A DNA stretch of 64,000 bases from Acetobacter farinalis (GCF_026240015.1 NZ_JAPIUX010000001.1:1-64000); one strand, 5' to 3'; counted from the stretch's first letter, positions 17,374-26,744 are shown. The notes: a model not told the origin generated them from the letters alone. Translations and numbers: made by a program.

Positions 17374-18393
17374 TCAGGCCGCCGGAACGCCTTTGCTGGT
17401 GGAATATTCGAAGTGCAGGGCCTGATCAGGGTTCACGATCGGGTAAATAGAGTGGGCGGCCATGGCGGCCTCACTGAAGCCTTGCAGGATCAGCTTGAGC
17501 TTGCCCGGATAGGTTGCGACATCCCCAATGGCGAAGACCCCCGCAAGGCTTGTCTCGCAGGAGGACGGCGTGACCGGAATGGTGGAGCGGACAGTGTCCA
17601 TCCCCCAGCGGGCAATGGGGCCGAGGTCCGTGGCCAGCCCGAAGAAGGGCAGCAGCGTATCTGCCTCCAGATGCCGGGTTGCGCCATCCAGATCCGCCAC
17701 TTCCACGCGTTCCAGCGTGCCATTGGCCCCGTGCAGGGCGTGGAGCTGGTATGGCACCACTTTTTCAATCTGCCCTGCGGCCACGGCTTCATCCAGCAGG
17801 CGCAGGCTTTCCGGTGCCCCGCGGAAGCGGTCACGCCGATGCACCAGATACAGTTTTTCCGCCTTGTCTTTCAGGGCGAGTGCCCAGTCCAGAGCGGAAT
17901 CCCCGCCACCGGCAATGACAATACGCCGGTTTTCAAAATCAGTTTTGCGGCGGACGTAATACTGAACGGCACCGCTTTCTTCAAAGGCTTCAAGCCCTTC
18001 CAGCGGCGGCCGGTTGGGGCCGAACGCGCCGGCACCGGCTGCAATAATCACGGCCTTGGCGTGCACAGTCGTGCCTTTGTCCGTGCCCAGCGTGAAGGCG
18101 CCCCGGTGGCCGCTCAGGCTTTCAATCCGGTGCTTCAGCAGGCGCGGGATATCAAACGGCGCGATCTGCTGTTCCAGATTGGCAATCAACTGCGCGCCTT
18201 CCACAGCGGGGCAGGCGGGAATATCGTAAATCGGCTTTTCGGGGTACAGCGCCACACACTGGCCGCCCACTTCCGGCAGGACATCAATCAGCACGCACCG
18301 CAGGCGCAGCATGGCGCACTGGAAGGCCGCAAAAAGGCCCGTGGGGCCAGCGCCGATAATGGCGACATCTGTCTCAATCGGCATATCCGTCAT
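17374..18393 (-). CDS. Ferredoxin/flavodoxin-NADP+ reductase, thioredoxin-reductase-like (339 aa)
   Basis: This FAD- and NADPH-binding flavoenzyme has FAD motif IIGAGPTGLFAAFQ, NADP motif IVIAGGGDSALDWAL, and GVFAIGDVATYPGKLKLI in the FAD C-terminal segment. The redox-active CxxC of true thioredoxin reductases is absent, which places it in the TrxR-like ferredoxin-NADP+ reductase group (EC 1.18.1.2). It probably supplies reduced ferredoxin or flavodoxin, or recycles NADPH. It is a single gene between ppk2 and an AT-rich islet. Confidence 0.92.
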   Translation of the reverse strand: MTDMPIETDVAIIGAGPTGLFAAFQCAMLRLRCVLIDVLPEVGGQCVALYPEKPIYDIPACPAVEGAQLIANLEQQIAPFDIPRLLKHRIESLSGHRGAFTLGTDKGTTVHAKAVIIAAGAGAFGPNRPPLEGLEAFEESGAVQYYVRRKTDFENRRIVIAGGGDSALDWALALKDKAEKLYLVHRRDRFRGAPESLRLLDEAVAAGQIEKVVPYQLHALHGANGTLERVEVADLDGATRHLEADTLLPFFGLATDLGPIARWGMDTVRSTIPVTPSSCETSLAGVFAIGDVATYPGKLKLILQGFSEAAMAAHSIYPIVNPDQALHFEYSTSKGVPAA

Positions 18394-18623
18394 GGCGCGG
18401 TGCGTCTCCCTTTCTGGCCGGATGGTGTGGCCCTGTTTTTGCGACAGGTATGCACCGCGCGCAATAGGGTAAGGCTCAGGGGCTCTCTAAGCCCCGGCCA
18501 AGCGGGTGTATGCGCTCTGAGTGGCAAACGCGGTATGTGAACTCATGATCGACTTTCCTGGGCTGGACCTCCCTCGGTCTTGTTCCGGTAAGGCCAGAGA
18601 ATTTTCAATGGCCAGGAAACGCA

Positions 18624-19100
18624 TCAGTGTCTGGCTCTTTCCTTACCGTGCGTGTGTGCTTTGAAATAAATATTTCGAATGAGTAAAAGGCTGGCAATTA
18701 AGGGAACATTTTCATAAAAAGATGCGAATAGTCTTTCGGAAAAGGAAGAGAATTCACTGATATCGGCTTCCCCTTGCGGGCCTTGCCCGTATTTAACCTG
18801 ATAGAAAAACCAAAAAATCATTACTGCGGGTATACTGAATTCTAATATAGCGCGTAAAAATTTAATCTTTATTTTTGATGATGTAAAACACAATAAAAGC
18901 TCCAAAAATATATGGACAGAAAAAAGAATATAAAACGAAAAGAATGTTTCAAAAAATCTGTAAAAAATAGTTCCAGAACGGTTATGTATTAGAAAATAAT
19001 CATGTATAGATTTGCAGTAAAGTGCAAAATAATAAATATTTACAAAAACTAATACGGAAATAATTTTCTTTATCATTTTATTTTTCGGAAACTTCATCAT
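18624..19100 (-). CDS. Unknown multi-pass membrane protein in AT-rich islet (158 aa)
   Basis: I do not recognise a family. The protein has about four hydrophobic segments, near residues 11-27, 46-67, 88-102 and 132-146, and is rich in Phe, Ile, Tyr and Lys. DNA composition is strikingly AT-rich compared with the GC-rich neighbours, which suggests recent transfer. It begins 13 bases after the 108-codon frame upstream, so the two may be co-transcribed. The short C-terminal segment HTHGKERARH returns to host-like composition and may be beyond the original end. Confidence 0.55.
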   Translation of the reverse strand: MMKFPKNKMIKKIISVLVFVNIYYFALYCKSIHDYFLIHNRSGTIFYRFFETFFSFYILFSVHIFLELLLCFTSSKIKIKFLRAILEFSIPAVMIFWFFYQVKYGQGPQGEADISEFSSFSERLFASFYENVPLIASLLLIRNIYFKAHTHGKERARH

Positions 19101-19113
19101 CTATTTCTTTTGA

Positions 19114-19440
19114 TCAATAGTCGATATCAATATTAAACACAGCAAGATAATTTTCTGGTTTTACAAGCCTATAGCTAAGTTCTGGAGTATAGATTCCGGG
19201 CTCGTTCCAGTCAGCCTCCGCGGAGAAAGAGCTGAAAAATAGTGTATTCAAATGATTTTTATGAGATTTTTTAAGTAAAAACTTATGTCTGGCATAAAAC
19301 TTCTCTTTCCAAAAATTGTATACTTGTAAATTTTGCGCAGCGCAAATCTGAAGCGAACTCGCGTGCTCGGAATGGTGTGTATGAGCAGGTAAAGTTTTTA
19401 ACGTGTAACGTCTGACGCGTGGCTCAGTGTGGCATGACAA
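19114..19440 (-). CDS. Unknown protein or gene fragment in AT-rich islet (about 108 codons)
   Basis: The open frame ends at 19114 with the residues PENYLAVFNIDIDY. Only a TTG at 19440 is available as a start and no ribosome binding site is visible, so this may be the 3' part of a truncated gene. Composition is AT-rich like the following membrane-protein gene. The middle is basic and aromatic (FWKEKFYARHKFLLKKSHK). No family is recognised. Confidence 0.35.
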   Translation of the reverse strand: MSCHTEPRVRRYTLKTLPAHTHHSEHASSLQICAAQNLQVYNFWKEKFYARHKFLLKKSHKNHLNTLFFSSFSAEADWNEPGIYTPELSYRLVKPENYLAVFNIDIDY

Positions 19441-19488
19441 ACCGAACGAGACAACGTTCAGAGCACTCGTCCAGCACTAAAAAGAAAA

Positions 19489-19527
19489 GGGGACTGTGCG
19501 GCAGGCATCGACCTGCGCACAGTCCCC
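19489..19527. terminator. Intrinsic terminator after icd
   Basis: The stem GGGGACTGTGC(G)GCAGG pairs with CCTGCGCACAGTCCCC with a single bulge. On the minus strand it is followed by CCTTTTCTTTTT, as expected for the icd transcript. A T-run (TCTTTTTA) also follows on the plus strand. Confidence 0.88.
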
Positions 19528-19549
19528 GTTCCGGTCTTTTTAATACGAC

Positions 19550-20770
19550 TCAGGCCGCTTTCAGCGCCTTTTTCAGCCCGGCATCCAGCACATCAAGGAA
19601 GTCCTGTGTGTTGAGCCATTTGGCGTCCTTACCGACCAGAAGGGCGAGGTCCTTGGTCATCTGGCCGCCTTCCACGGTGTCGATACACACGCGTTCCAGC
19701 GTTTCGGCAAAGTGGACCACGTCCGGGGTGTTATCAAACCGGCCACGGTAAGCCAGCCCGCGCGTCCATGCGAAAATGGAGGCAATGGGGTTGGTGCTGG
19801 TGGGGCGGCCCTTCTGGTGCTCACGGTAGTGGCGCGTTACGGTGCCGTGGGCGGCTTCGGCTTCCACCACGTCACCCGTCGGGTTGAGCAGCACGGAGGT
19901 CATCAGCCCGAGGCTGCCAAAGCCCTGCGCCACAATGTCGCTTTCCACATCGCCATCATAGTTCTTGCAGGCCCACACATAGCCGCCGGGCCATTTCAGG
20001 GCGCAGGCCACCATGTCATCAATCAGGCGGTGTTCGTAGGTCAGACCGGCCTTTTCAAAGTCGGCCTTGAATTCCGTGTCATAAATCTCCTGAAACACGT
20101 CCTTGAACAGGCCATCATAGGTTTTGAGGATGGTGTTCTTGGTGGAGAGATAGACCGGCATGCCGCGGTCCCGCCCGTAGGAGAGGGAGGCGCGGGCAAA
20201 GCCTTCAATGGAGGCGCGGGTGTTGTGCATGCCCAGTGCCACGCCGGGGCCCTTGAAGTCATGCACGTCCAGCGTCACGGTCTCACCGCCGCCTTCGGGC
20301 ACGTAGCTCAGCGTGACCGTGCCGGGGCCGGGCACCCGGGTTTCCACCGCGCGATAGATATCGCCATAGGCATGGCGGCCGATCACGATCGGCTTGGTCC
20401 AGTGCGGCACAAGGCGCGGCACGTTGGAGCAGATGATGGGTTCACGGAAAATGGTGCCATCCAGAATATTGCGGATGGTGCCGTTGGGGGAGCGCCACAT
20501 TTTCTTCAGCCCGAATTCCTTCACGCGGGCTTCATCCGGCGTGATGGTGGCGCATTTCACGGCCACGCCATAGCGTTTGGTGGCTTCGGCGGCCTCAACC
20601 GTCACGCGGTCATCCGTGGCGTCACGATGTTCCACGCCCAGATCGTAATATTTCAGATCAATATCGAGATACGGCAGGATCAGCCGCTCACGGATAAAAT
20701 GCCAGATGATCCGTGTCATCTCATCACCATCCATCTCAACGACGGGATTTTTAACTTTGATTTTTGTCAT
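19550..20770 (-). CDS. icd: NADP-dependent isocitrate dehydrogenase (406 aa)
   Basis: This TCA-cycle enzyme oxidises isocitrate to 2-oxoglutarate with NADP+. It is of the eukaryotic/homodimeric type common in alphaproteobacteria: it starts TKIKVKNPVVEMDGDEMTR and carries the substrate-loop motif SPNGTIRNILDGTIFREP and the metal/substrate region DDMVACALKWPGGYVWACKN. ATG 20770 fits the conserved family start; an extended frame upstream is not conserved. It is divergent from the peptide transporter gene. It also supplies 2-oxoglutarate for nitrogen sensing by the nearby glnB. Confidence 0.95.
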   Translation of the reverse strand: MTKIKVKNPVVEMDGDEMTRIIWHFIRERLILPYLDIDLKYYDLGVEHRDATDDRVTVEAAEATKRYGVAVKCATITPDEARVKEFGLKKMWRSPNGTIRNILDGTIFREPIICSNVPRLVPHWTKPIVIGRHAYGDIYRAVETRVPGPGTVTLSYVPEGGGETVTLDVHDFKGPGVALGMHNTRASIEGFARASLSYGRDRGMPVYLSTKNTILKTYDGLFKDVFQEIYDTEFKADFEKAGLTYEHRLIDDMVACALKWPGGYVWACKNYDGDVESDIVAQGFGSLGLMTSVLLNPTGDVVEAEAAHGTVTRHYREHQKGRPTSTNPIASIFAWTRGLAYRGRFDNTPDVVHFAETLERVCIDTVEGGQMTKDLALLVGKDAKWLNTQDFLDVLDAGLKKALKAA

Positions 20771-21015
20771 GGTGAACACTCCCTCTCCCCGAACGGGGGC
20801 GTGATAAGTCGCATGAAGCGTATGGGTATCATGCGCCTGGCGGATGGACGGGATAAGGGCTGCATGCACGTCTGTCGCTTCACAATTCAGACAGGACGCG
20901 GCTGCCCGGCGCATGTTCCGCACAGTTTAGGGTGGTTGGAGGCCGGATTTACGCAGGCTATATGCCTGCGGACGATCCGGTGTAGGAAAGGGTATCACAA
21001 TATGGTCAGAACCTC

Positions 21016-22545
21016 ATGACAGCTACAGCGTCTTCCGTGCCTTCGCGAACACAGTCCTTCTCCGTCGTGCTGGCCATCGAGCTGTGGGAACGGTTCGGCT
21101 TCTACGGCATGCAGGGCATCCTGCTGCTTTACATGATCCAGCGGCTTGGCTTTTCAGATGCGCATGCAAACCTGCTGTGGGGCACGTTTTCCGCTGTGAG
21201 TTATGCCGCCCCAGCCATAGGGGGCTGGGTGGGAGACAGGCTCCTGGGCTCACGCCGCACGATGGTGATGGGCGCGATGGTGCTGACAGTGGGGTACGCC
21301 CTTCTGGGAGCGGGTCTGGGCGGCCAGATGGCGCTGTTTGCTGCCCTTGCCGTGATTTCCGTGGGGAACGGGCTGTTCAAATCCAATGCTGCCAATCTGG
21401 TGCGCCGGATTTATGAAGGGGACGATGCCCGTATCGATGTCGCCTTCACCATCTATTATATGAGCGTCAATATCGGCTCCACATTCTCCCTCTTGCTGAC
21501 ACCGTGGCTCCAGCAGCGTTACGGGTGGTCTCCCCCGTTTCTGGTGTGTTCGGCGGGGCTGGCGTGTGGTCTGGTCTTCTACGGGTTGTTTCATAAACGG
21601 CTGGCGAGTGTTGGCTCCCTTCCGGATTTCCAGCCGCTGGTGTTCTCCCGCCTGATGGCGGTTCTGGGCGGTGTGGCATTGGTTCTGGCGGTTATGGTCG
21701 GGCTGCTGCGCTACCCTGCGGCGGGCCGCGCCTGCGTGTGGCTGGCAGCACTGGGCGTGGGGGTGGTGTGGATACTGCTGTATCGGCGGGCCTCAGCCGC
21801 GGTGCGCCCCGGCCTGCGGTTGGCGTATCTGCTGATTGTGCAGACCATGCTGTATTTTGTGTTTTACCAGCAGATGGTGACATCTCTGACCCTGTTCGCC
21901 CTGCGGGATGTGGATACGGCCTTCCGGCTGGGGGGCGTGACCCTGTTCCATATGTCTGCCGGGCAGTTTCAGGCGCTGAACCCGGTCTGGATTATTCTGG
22001 CCAGCCCGCTTTTGTCCTGGCTTTACAAAACCATGGAGGATCGCGGGTGGAGCTTCCCCATTGCTGAAAAATTCATTGTGGGCTTCGGGCTGGTGTCATC
22101 CTCCTTCCTCATCTGGTGGTGGAGCGCGGCTTCGGGCGGCAATCATCTGGTGTCCCCCTGGGTGATGTTCTGGGCCTATGGGGCGCTCTCCATTGGGGAG
22201 TTGCTGATCAGCGCGCTCGGGCTCGCTGTGGTGGCGCGCTATGCGCCCGCCAATGTCGGGGCCTTCATGATGGGCAGCTATAACGTGTCCAATGGTGTGG
22301 CCATGTATCTGGGCAGTGCGCTGGCCAATCTGGCGGCTGTGGGGCCTGCCGTGGCTTCGGCGGACCCGGCCCAGACACTGCCGGTCTATGCGGGTCTGTT
22401 CCGCATGCTGTTCCTGCTGGGGGTAGGCTGCACAGCGCTGTTTGCGGTCTGCCTGCCTCTGACCCGCCGGTGGGATGCCCAGCACCGCGCGGCGCAGCCG
22501 GAAAGGCTCTCCGCTGCGGAAGACGTGACCGCTCAACCTGTATGA
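21016..22545 (+). CDS. POT/PTR2-family proton-coupled oligopeptide transporter (509 aa)
   Basis: This inner-membrane symporter takes up di- and tripeptides. The POT signature ExxER appears as IELWERFGFYGMQGILLLYM in the first helix, and the second family motif region is GNGLFKSNAANLV followed by FTIYYMSVNIGS. About 12-14 membrane helices are visible, with a final cytoplasmic tail. The start ATG 21016 lies about 245 bases from the divergent icd start. It resembles DtpA/B and DtpT proteins; substrate details are not readable. Confidence 0.92.
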   Translation: MTATASSVPSRTQSFSVVLAIELWERFGFYGMQGILLLYMIQRLGFSDAHANLLWGTFSAVSYAAPAIGGWVGDRLLGSRRTMVMGAMVLTVGYALLGAGLGGQMALFAALAVISVGNGLFKSNAANLVRRIYEGDDARIDVAFTIYYMSVNIGSTFSLLLTPWLQQRYGWSPPFLVCSAGLACGLVFYGLFHKRLASVGSLPDFQPLVFSRLMAVLGGVALVLAVMVGLLRYPAAGRACVWLAALGVGVVWILLYRRASAAVRPGLRLAYLLIVQTMLYFVFYQQMVTSLTLFALRDVDTAFRLGGVTLFHMSAGQFQALNPVWIILASPLLSWLYKTMEDRGWSFPIAEKFIVGFGLVSSSFLIWWWSAASGGNHLVSPWVMFWAYGALSIGELLISALGLAVVARYAPANVGAFMMGSYNVSNGVAMYLGSALANLAAVGPAVASADPAQTLPVYAGLFRMLFLLGVGCTALFAVCLPLTRRWDAQHRAAQPERLSAAEDVTAQPV

Positions 22546-22740
22546 GCGCACGGCCTGATCAGGATAGGGCCTGTATCAGGACGCGGTGGCGCAGGCCACG
22601 GGTTGTATAAGAGGCGGCTGTATAAGACAGGCCGGGCGGGCAGACCTTCGCCCAGCCTGTCTTGGCTTGCTTCTTGTCTTGTCTCCTGCGCAAACGCTCT
22701 CTAGCCTCTGGCTTTCGGAAAATTGCGGAAGGGGTGCGGC

Positions 22741-23058
22741 GTGAACTGGGTGTATCTGATTGCAAGCGGGTTTCTGGAAATCGGGTTCACAACGTGCATG
22801 CGCTTTGCCAGAGGCTGGCAGGATATTGGCTGGTTTGCGGGCCTGCTGCTGTGCCTTGTGAGCAGTATTGGTCTGGTGCAGCTCGCAACGCGCACCATCC
22901 CGCTTGGCACGGCCTATGCAATCTGGACCGCCCTTGGCACGGCCGGAACCGTGCTGTTCGGCCTGGTTGTGTTTCATGAGCCAGTGTCCGCACTGCGGCT
23001 GCTGTTTATCGGCGGGATTGTGGTTTGTGTGATCGGCCTGAAGCTTTGCGGCGGCTGA
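22741..23058 (+). CDS. Small multidrug resistance (SMR) family protein, SugE/Gdx-like (105 aa)
   Basis: This four-helix inner-membrane protein has SMR hallmarks: WVYLIASGFLEIGFTTCMRF with the conserved membrane glutamate in helix 1, LGTAYAIWTALGTAGTVLFG, and GGIVVCVIGLKL as the last helix. Family members work as dual-topology dimers. The SugE/Gdx branch exports guanidinium-type compounds, but no guanidine riboswitch was seen upstream. GTG 22741 is used, with GGAAGGGG before it. Confidence 0.85.
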   Translation: MNWVYLIASGFLEIGFTTCMRFARGWQDIGWFAGLLLCLVSSIGLVQLATRTIPLGTAYAIWTALGTAGTVLFGLVVFHEPVSALRLLFIGGIVVCVIGLKLCGG

Positions 23059-23187
23059 ACGCGGGGCCGTGGCTCTGCCTGCTGCTCTCGGTCCACAGGC
23101 GGCATCGCCAGGGCGCTGACGCGCAGAAGCAGACCGGGGTTTCTTCCAGTCTGGCTGACTATATAATTTTCGAAGGGAAAATTTTGC

Positions 23188-23264
23188 TGGGGCGAATGAC
23201 GGGGCTCGAACCCGCGACAACCGGTACCACAAACCGGCGCTCTACCAGCTGAGCTACATCCGCC
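23188..23264 (-). tRNA. tRNA-His (anticodon GTG)
   Basis: Reading the minus strand from 23264, acceptor GCGGATG pairs with CATTCGC (one G-T pair). The extra G at position -1 opposite C73 is the histidine identity element. The D-arm is TAGCTCAGCTGGTAGAGC, and the anticodon stem CCGGT/ACCGG encloses loop TTGTGGT. The T-arm is CGGGTTCGAGCCCCG, and CCA is encoded. It lies between the SMR gene and the convergent-side aminotransferase. Confidence 0.96.
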
Positions 23265-23372
23265 ACACAGCAAGCGCTCATGTAGAGAAACGCGGCATGC
23301 TCGTCAAGGCTCGGAAAGGGCGCAGAAGCAGAAAAATTCCTGCCCCCCGTTCCGGCTGCCAGCGGCGGGTGT

Positions 23373-24557
23373 TCAGCCCTGTCTGCCGGCCCAGTGCTCA
23401 ATGCGGCGGATGGCCTCCTGCAACACACTCTCCTGCTTGCAGAAAGCGAAGCGGACCAGATTTCGCGGCGGGGTGCCATTGGCGGGATCATAAAAGGCGG
23501 ATGCAGGAATGGTGGTAACGCCTGCCTCTTCCGTCAGCATCCGGGCGAAGGCGACATCATCCAGCCCGCGGGCCAGAGGCGTGATGTCCGCCATCACGAA
23601 ATAGCTGCCCTCGCACGGCAGGACTGTCAGCCCCACGCCACGCAGGCCGGCGGACAGTATGTCGCGCTTGCGGGCCATATCCGCAGCCAGATCCTTGAAA
23701 TACTGGGCATCCTTGTTCAGGCCGAAGGCCACGGCGCGTTGCAGGTTGGGGGCTGTGGCAAACACCAGATTCTGATGGGCCTTGGCCACCACGGCCGCCA
23801 GCGGCGCGGGGGCCGTGATGTAGCCAACCTTCCAGCCCGTGAGCGAGAAACTCTTCCCCGCGCTGCCAATGCGCAGGCACCGCTCCCGCATGCCGGGCCG
23901 CGTCATGAGGGACACATGGGGGGTGTTGAAGGTGAGGTGTTCATACACCTCATCGCACACCGCGTAGGCATCGTGCGTATCCAGCAGGCCTGCGATGAAA
24001 TCCAGTTCTTCCGGGGTGAAGACCTTGCCCGTGGGGTTCATGGGCGTGTTGAGCAGAATGGCCTTGGTGCGGGGGGAAAACGCTGCGGCCAGAGCTTCCC
24101 GCGGGAGTGTCCAGTCCGGCTCTTCCAGCCGCACCACGCGAGGCACCCCGCCAAGCTGGCGGACCATGGGCAGGTAGGTGTCGTAAAGCGGCTCGATCAG
24201 GACAATTTCGTCACCGGGTTCGATCAATGCCATCAGGCTGGCGGCGAGTGCTTCCGTGGCGCCGGAGGTGACGATCACTTCCGACTCCGCATCAATCTCC
24301 AGCCCCAGAAAGCGGGCGTTGGAGTCTGCCACCGCGCGGCGCAGTTCCGGCAGGCCGGTGAGGGGGGCATACTGGTTGCGCCCGTCCAGCAGGGCATCTG
24401 CTGCGGCCTGCACCATATCCCGCGGGCCTTCCGTATCGGGAAAGCCCTGCCCGAGATTGATGGCATCATGCGCGCGGGCCAGTTCTGACATAACAGTGAA
24501 AATGGTGGTGGGCAGGGCAGCAAGTTGCCGGTTGAGAGGCTTTGTCATGTCAGGCAT
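23373..24557 (-). CDS. Class I/II PLP-dependent aminotransferase (about 394 aa)
   Basis: This fold-type I aminotransferase resembles the kynurenine/methionine (KAT/YbdL-like) branch. It has AINLGQGFPDTEGP at the N-terminus, NTPMNPTGKVFTPEEL, AVCDEVYEHLTFN with the PLP-contacting Asp and Tyr, and the Schiff-base lysine in GSAGKSFSLTGWKVGY. The C-terminal RFAFCKQ contains the carboxylate-binding Arg. The start is either ATG 24557 or ATG 24548. The exact substrate cannot be told from sequence; annotations such as 'aminotransferase' or 'methionine transaminase' are both possible. Confidence 0.9.
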   Translation of the reverse strand: MPDMTKPLNRQLAALPTTIFTVMSELARAHDAINLGQGFPDTEGPRDMVQAAADALLDGRNQYAPLTGLPELRRAVADSNARFLGLEIDAESEVIVTSGATEALAASLMALIEPGDEIVLIEPLYDTYLPMVRQLGGVPRVVRLEEPDWTLPREALAAAFSPRTKAILLNTPMNPTGKVFTPEELDFIAGLLDTHDAYAVCDEVYEHLTFNTPHVSLMTRPGMRERCLRIGSAGKSFSLTGWKVGYITAPAPLAAVVAKAHQNLVFATAPNLQRAVAFGLNKDAQYFKDLAADMARKRDILSAGLRGVGLTVLPCEGSYFVMADITPLARGLDDVAFARMLTEEAGVTTIPASAFYDPANGTPPRNLVRFAFCKQESVLQEAIRRIEHWAGRQG

Positions 24558-24799
24558 TTCCAGGTCGGGCCGGAGGCGTGGGGGTGAGGAAGCACGCAGG
24601 GTGCCACGGGCTGGCACGGGGAGAAAGGGGGTGGGTTTGGTGCTGAATCGTTATATTTCGCATAAGGCCGATTGCCCGCGCGGCCAACCCGTGCAAGTTT
24701 GGGGGCGTTCGCTCTGAGTCTTCCCGCCCGATGGGCGGGTTGCGCGCAGGAAGAACCCCCTCTTGTTCAGTGCAGCACCAGATATATTGATGACGTGAC

Positions 24800-25138
24800 A
24801 TGAGAAAGATCGAGGCCATTATCAAGCCGTTCAAGCTGGACGAGGTGAAGGAAGCCCTTCACGAACTCGGCCTGCAAGGCATTACCGTGATCGAAGCCAA
24901 GGGTTTCGGCCGGCAGAAAGGGCACACGGAACTGTATCGTGGCGCGGAATATATCGTTGATTTTCTGCCCAAGATGAAAATCGAGGTTGTCTGCCCCGCC
25001 AGTCTGGTGGAACGCGCGGTGGAGGCGATTTCCGCCGCTGCCCGGACCGGACGAATCGGGGACGGCAAGATTTTTATTCTCCCCGTGGAAGATGTGGTGC
25101 GAATCCGCACGGGCGAGAGAGGGGAAGATGCTATCTGA
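24800..25138 (+). CDS. glnB: Nitrogen regulatory protein P-II (112 aa)
   Basis: This trimeric PII signal protein senses 2-oxoglutarate, ATP and ADP and controls glutamine synthetase adenylylation and nitrogen transcription. The full-length family pattern is present: RKIEAIIKPFKLDEVKEAL, T-loop KGFGRQKGHTELYRGAEY with uridylylation residue Tyr51, and C-loop TGRIGDGKIFILPVEDVVRI. The gene lies 98 bases before glnA on the same strand, the classic glnBA operon. Confidence 0.96.
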   Translation: MRKIEAIIKPFKLDEVKEALHELGLQGITVIEAKGFGRQKGHTELYRGAEYIVDFLPKMKIEVVCPASLVERAVEAISAAARTGRIGDGKIFILPVEDVVRIRTGERGEDAI

Positions 25139-25236
25139 AGCAGCCCGGCCCGGGGCTGCCCAGCAGCGGACACGAGTTTTATAATCCTAGACGTGCCGCA
25201 AGAGTGTGGTGCGCAACAGGTTGTAGGTGAAGACAT

Positions 25237-26682
25237 ATGGTGAAGAAAACGACCACTGCGGGTGACAGCAAGGCCGCAGCCATTGCTAAGGTTTTTGACC
25301 TGATCCAGGAAAACTCGGTCGAGTTTGTCGATCTTCGTTTCACGGATCCGCGCGGCAAGTGGCACCACACCACGCAGTATGTCACCACGATTGAAGAAGA
25401 CACCTTTACCGAGGGCTTCATGTTCGATGGCTCCTCCATCGCTGGATGGAAAGCCATTAACGAAAGTGACATGGTTCTGCTGCCGGACCCCGAGACAGCC
25501 GTGATGGACCCGTTCGCGGCGCGCCCGCAGCTGATCCTGTTCTGCGACATCATCGAGCCCTCCACGGGCCAGCCCTATAACCGTGACCCGCGCTCCACCG
25601 CCAAGCTGGCCGAGCAGTATCTGAAGTCCTCCGGTCTGGGTGATACCGCCTTCTTTGGCCCGGAAGCCGAATTCTTCATTTTCGACAACGTGCGCTTTGG
25701 CACGGGCCCGAACTTCGGCAAATATCAGCTCGACAGCATTGAAGGCCCCGGCGCTTCCCTGAAGGAATATCCGGAAGGCAACATGGGCCATCGTCCGGGC
25801 GTGAAGGGCGGATACTTCCCCGTGCCGCCGGTGGACAGTGAAAACGACCTGCGCGCCGAAATGCTCGCCACCATGGGTGAGATGGGCCTGCCGATTGAAA
25901 AGCAGCACCACGAAGTCGCGCAGTCCCAGCACGAACTGGGCACCAAGTTCGACACGCTGGTCCGCTCTGCCGATTTCATGCAGATCTACAAATACTGCGT
26001 GCACAACGTGGCCCATTCCTACGGCAAGACCGCCACGTTCATGCCCAAGCCGATCTATGGCGATAACGGTTCCGGCATGCATGTTCACCAGTCCATCTGG
26101 AAAGACGGCAAGCCGACCTTTGCTGGTAATGGCTATGCGGACCTGTCCGATACCGCGCTGTATTACATCGGCGGGATCATCAAGCATGCCAAGGCGCTGA
26201 ATGCCTTCACCAACCCCTCCACCAACTCCTACAAACGCCTGATCCCGGGCTTTGAGGCTCCGGTGCTGCTGGCGTACTCCGCGCGCAACCGCTCTGCGTC
26301 CTGCCGTATCCCGTATGCCACGAACCCCAAGGCAAAGCGCGTTGAAGTCCGCTTCCCGGACCCGACGGCCAACCCGTATCTGGCGTTCTCCGCCATGCTG
26401 ATGGCTGGTATTGACGGCATCAAGAACAAGATCCACCCGGGCGATGCCATGGACAAGGATCTGTACGACCTGCCGCCGGATGAGCTGAAGCAGATCCCGA
26501 CAGTGGCTGGCTCCCTGCGTGAAGCGCTGGAAGCCCTTGCTGCGGATTACGAGTTCCTGCTGGCTGGTGGCGTGTTCACCAAAGACCAGATCGACAGCTA
26601 CATCGCCATCAAGTGGGAAGACGTGTATCGCTTCGAACACACGCCGCACCCGGTTGAGTTCGAAATGTACTACTCCGTCTGA
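25237..26682 (+). CDS. glnA: Glutamine synthetase, type I (481 aa)
   Basis: This enzyme makes glutamine from glutamate, ammonium and ATP as a dodecamer. Motifs are FMFDGSSIAGWKAINESDM (N-terminal latch/active site Asp), FFGPEAEFFIFD and GSGMHVHQSIW (metal and ATP sites), NPSTNSYKRLIPGFEAP and RSASCRIP. The adenylylation site is Tyr410 in DKDLYDLPPDE, so it is a GSI-beta enzyme regulated by adenylylation, in keeping with the adjacent PII gene. ATG 25237 is clear. Confidence 0.97.
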   Translation: MVKKTTTAGDSKAAAIAKVFDLIQENSVEFVDLRFTDPRGKWHHTTQYVTTIEEDTFTEGFMFDGSSIAGWKAINESDMVLLPDPETAVMDPFAARPQLILFCDIIEPSTGQPYNRDPRSTAKLAEQYLKSSGLGDTAFFGPEAEFFIFDNVRFGTGPNFGKYQLDSIEGPGASLKEYPEGNMGHRPGVKGGYFPVPPVDSENDLRAEMLATMGEMGLPIEKQHHEVAQSQHELGTKFDTLVRSADFMQIYKYCVHNVAHSYGKTATFMPKPIYGDNGSGMHVHQSIWKDGKPTFAGNGYADLSDTALYYIGGIIKHAKALNAFTNPSTNSYKRLIPGFEAPVLLAYSARNRSASCRIPYATNPKAKRVEVRFPDPTANPYLAFSAMLMAGIDGIKNKIHPGDAMDKDLYDLPPDELKQIPTVAGSLREALEALAADYEFLLAGGVFTKDQIDSYIAIKWEDVYRFEHTPHPVEFEMYYSV

Positions 26683-26711
26683 TCCCCTCTCCGGGTTTCA
26701 AGCGGATCAGG

Positions 26712-26744
26712 AACGCGGCCTTCTTCGGAAGGCCGCGTTTTTTT
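26712..26744 (+). terminator. Intrinsic terminator after glnA
   Basis: The stem AACGCGGCCTTC/GAAGGCCGCGTT has a very short loop and is followed by a run of eight T. It ends the glnBA operon. Confidence 0.93.

Noticed and set aside
19712..21019. 435-codon frame antisense to icd.
   Set aside because: It is a shadow of a strongly conserved gene; no family is recognised.
22560..22740. Guanidine riboswitch upstream of the SugE/Gdx-like gene.
   Set aside because: No ykkC-type or mini-ykkC repeats (ACGR hairpins) were recognised in the spacer.
24590..24799. Possible sigma-54 promoter (TGGCAC element) upstream of glnB.
   Set aside because: TGGCAC occurs near 24612 but no TTGC-type -12 element follows at the required spacing.
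24859..26649. 596-codon frame antisense to glnB-glnA.
   Set aside because: It covers two certain genes, has no ribosome binding site or recognisable domain, and is explained by codon usage.
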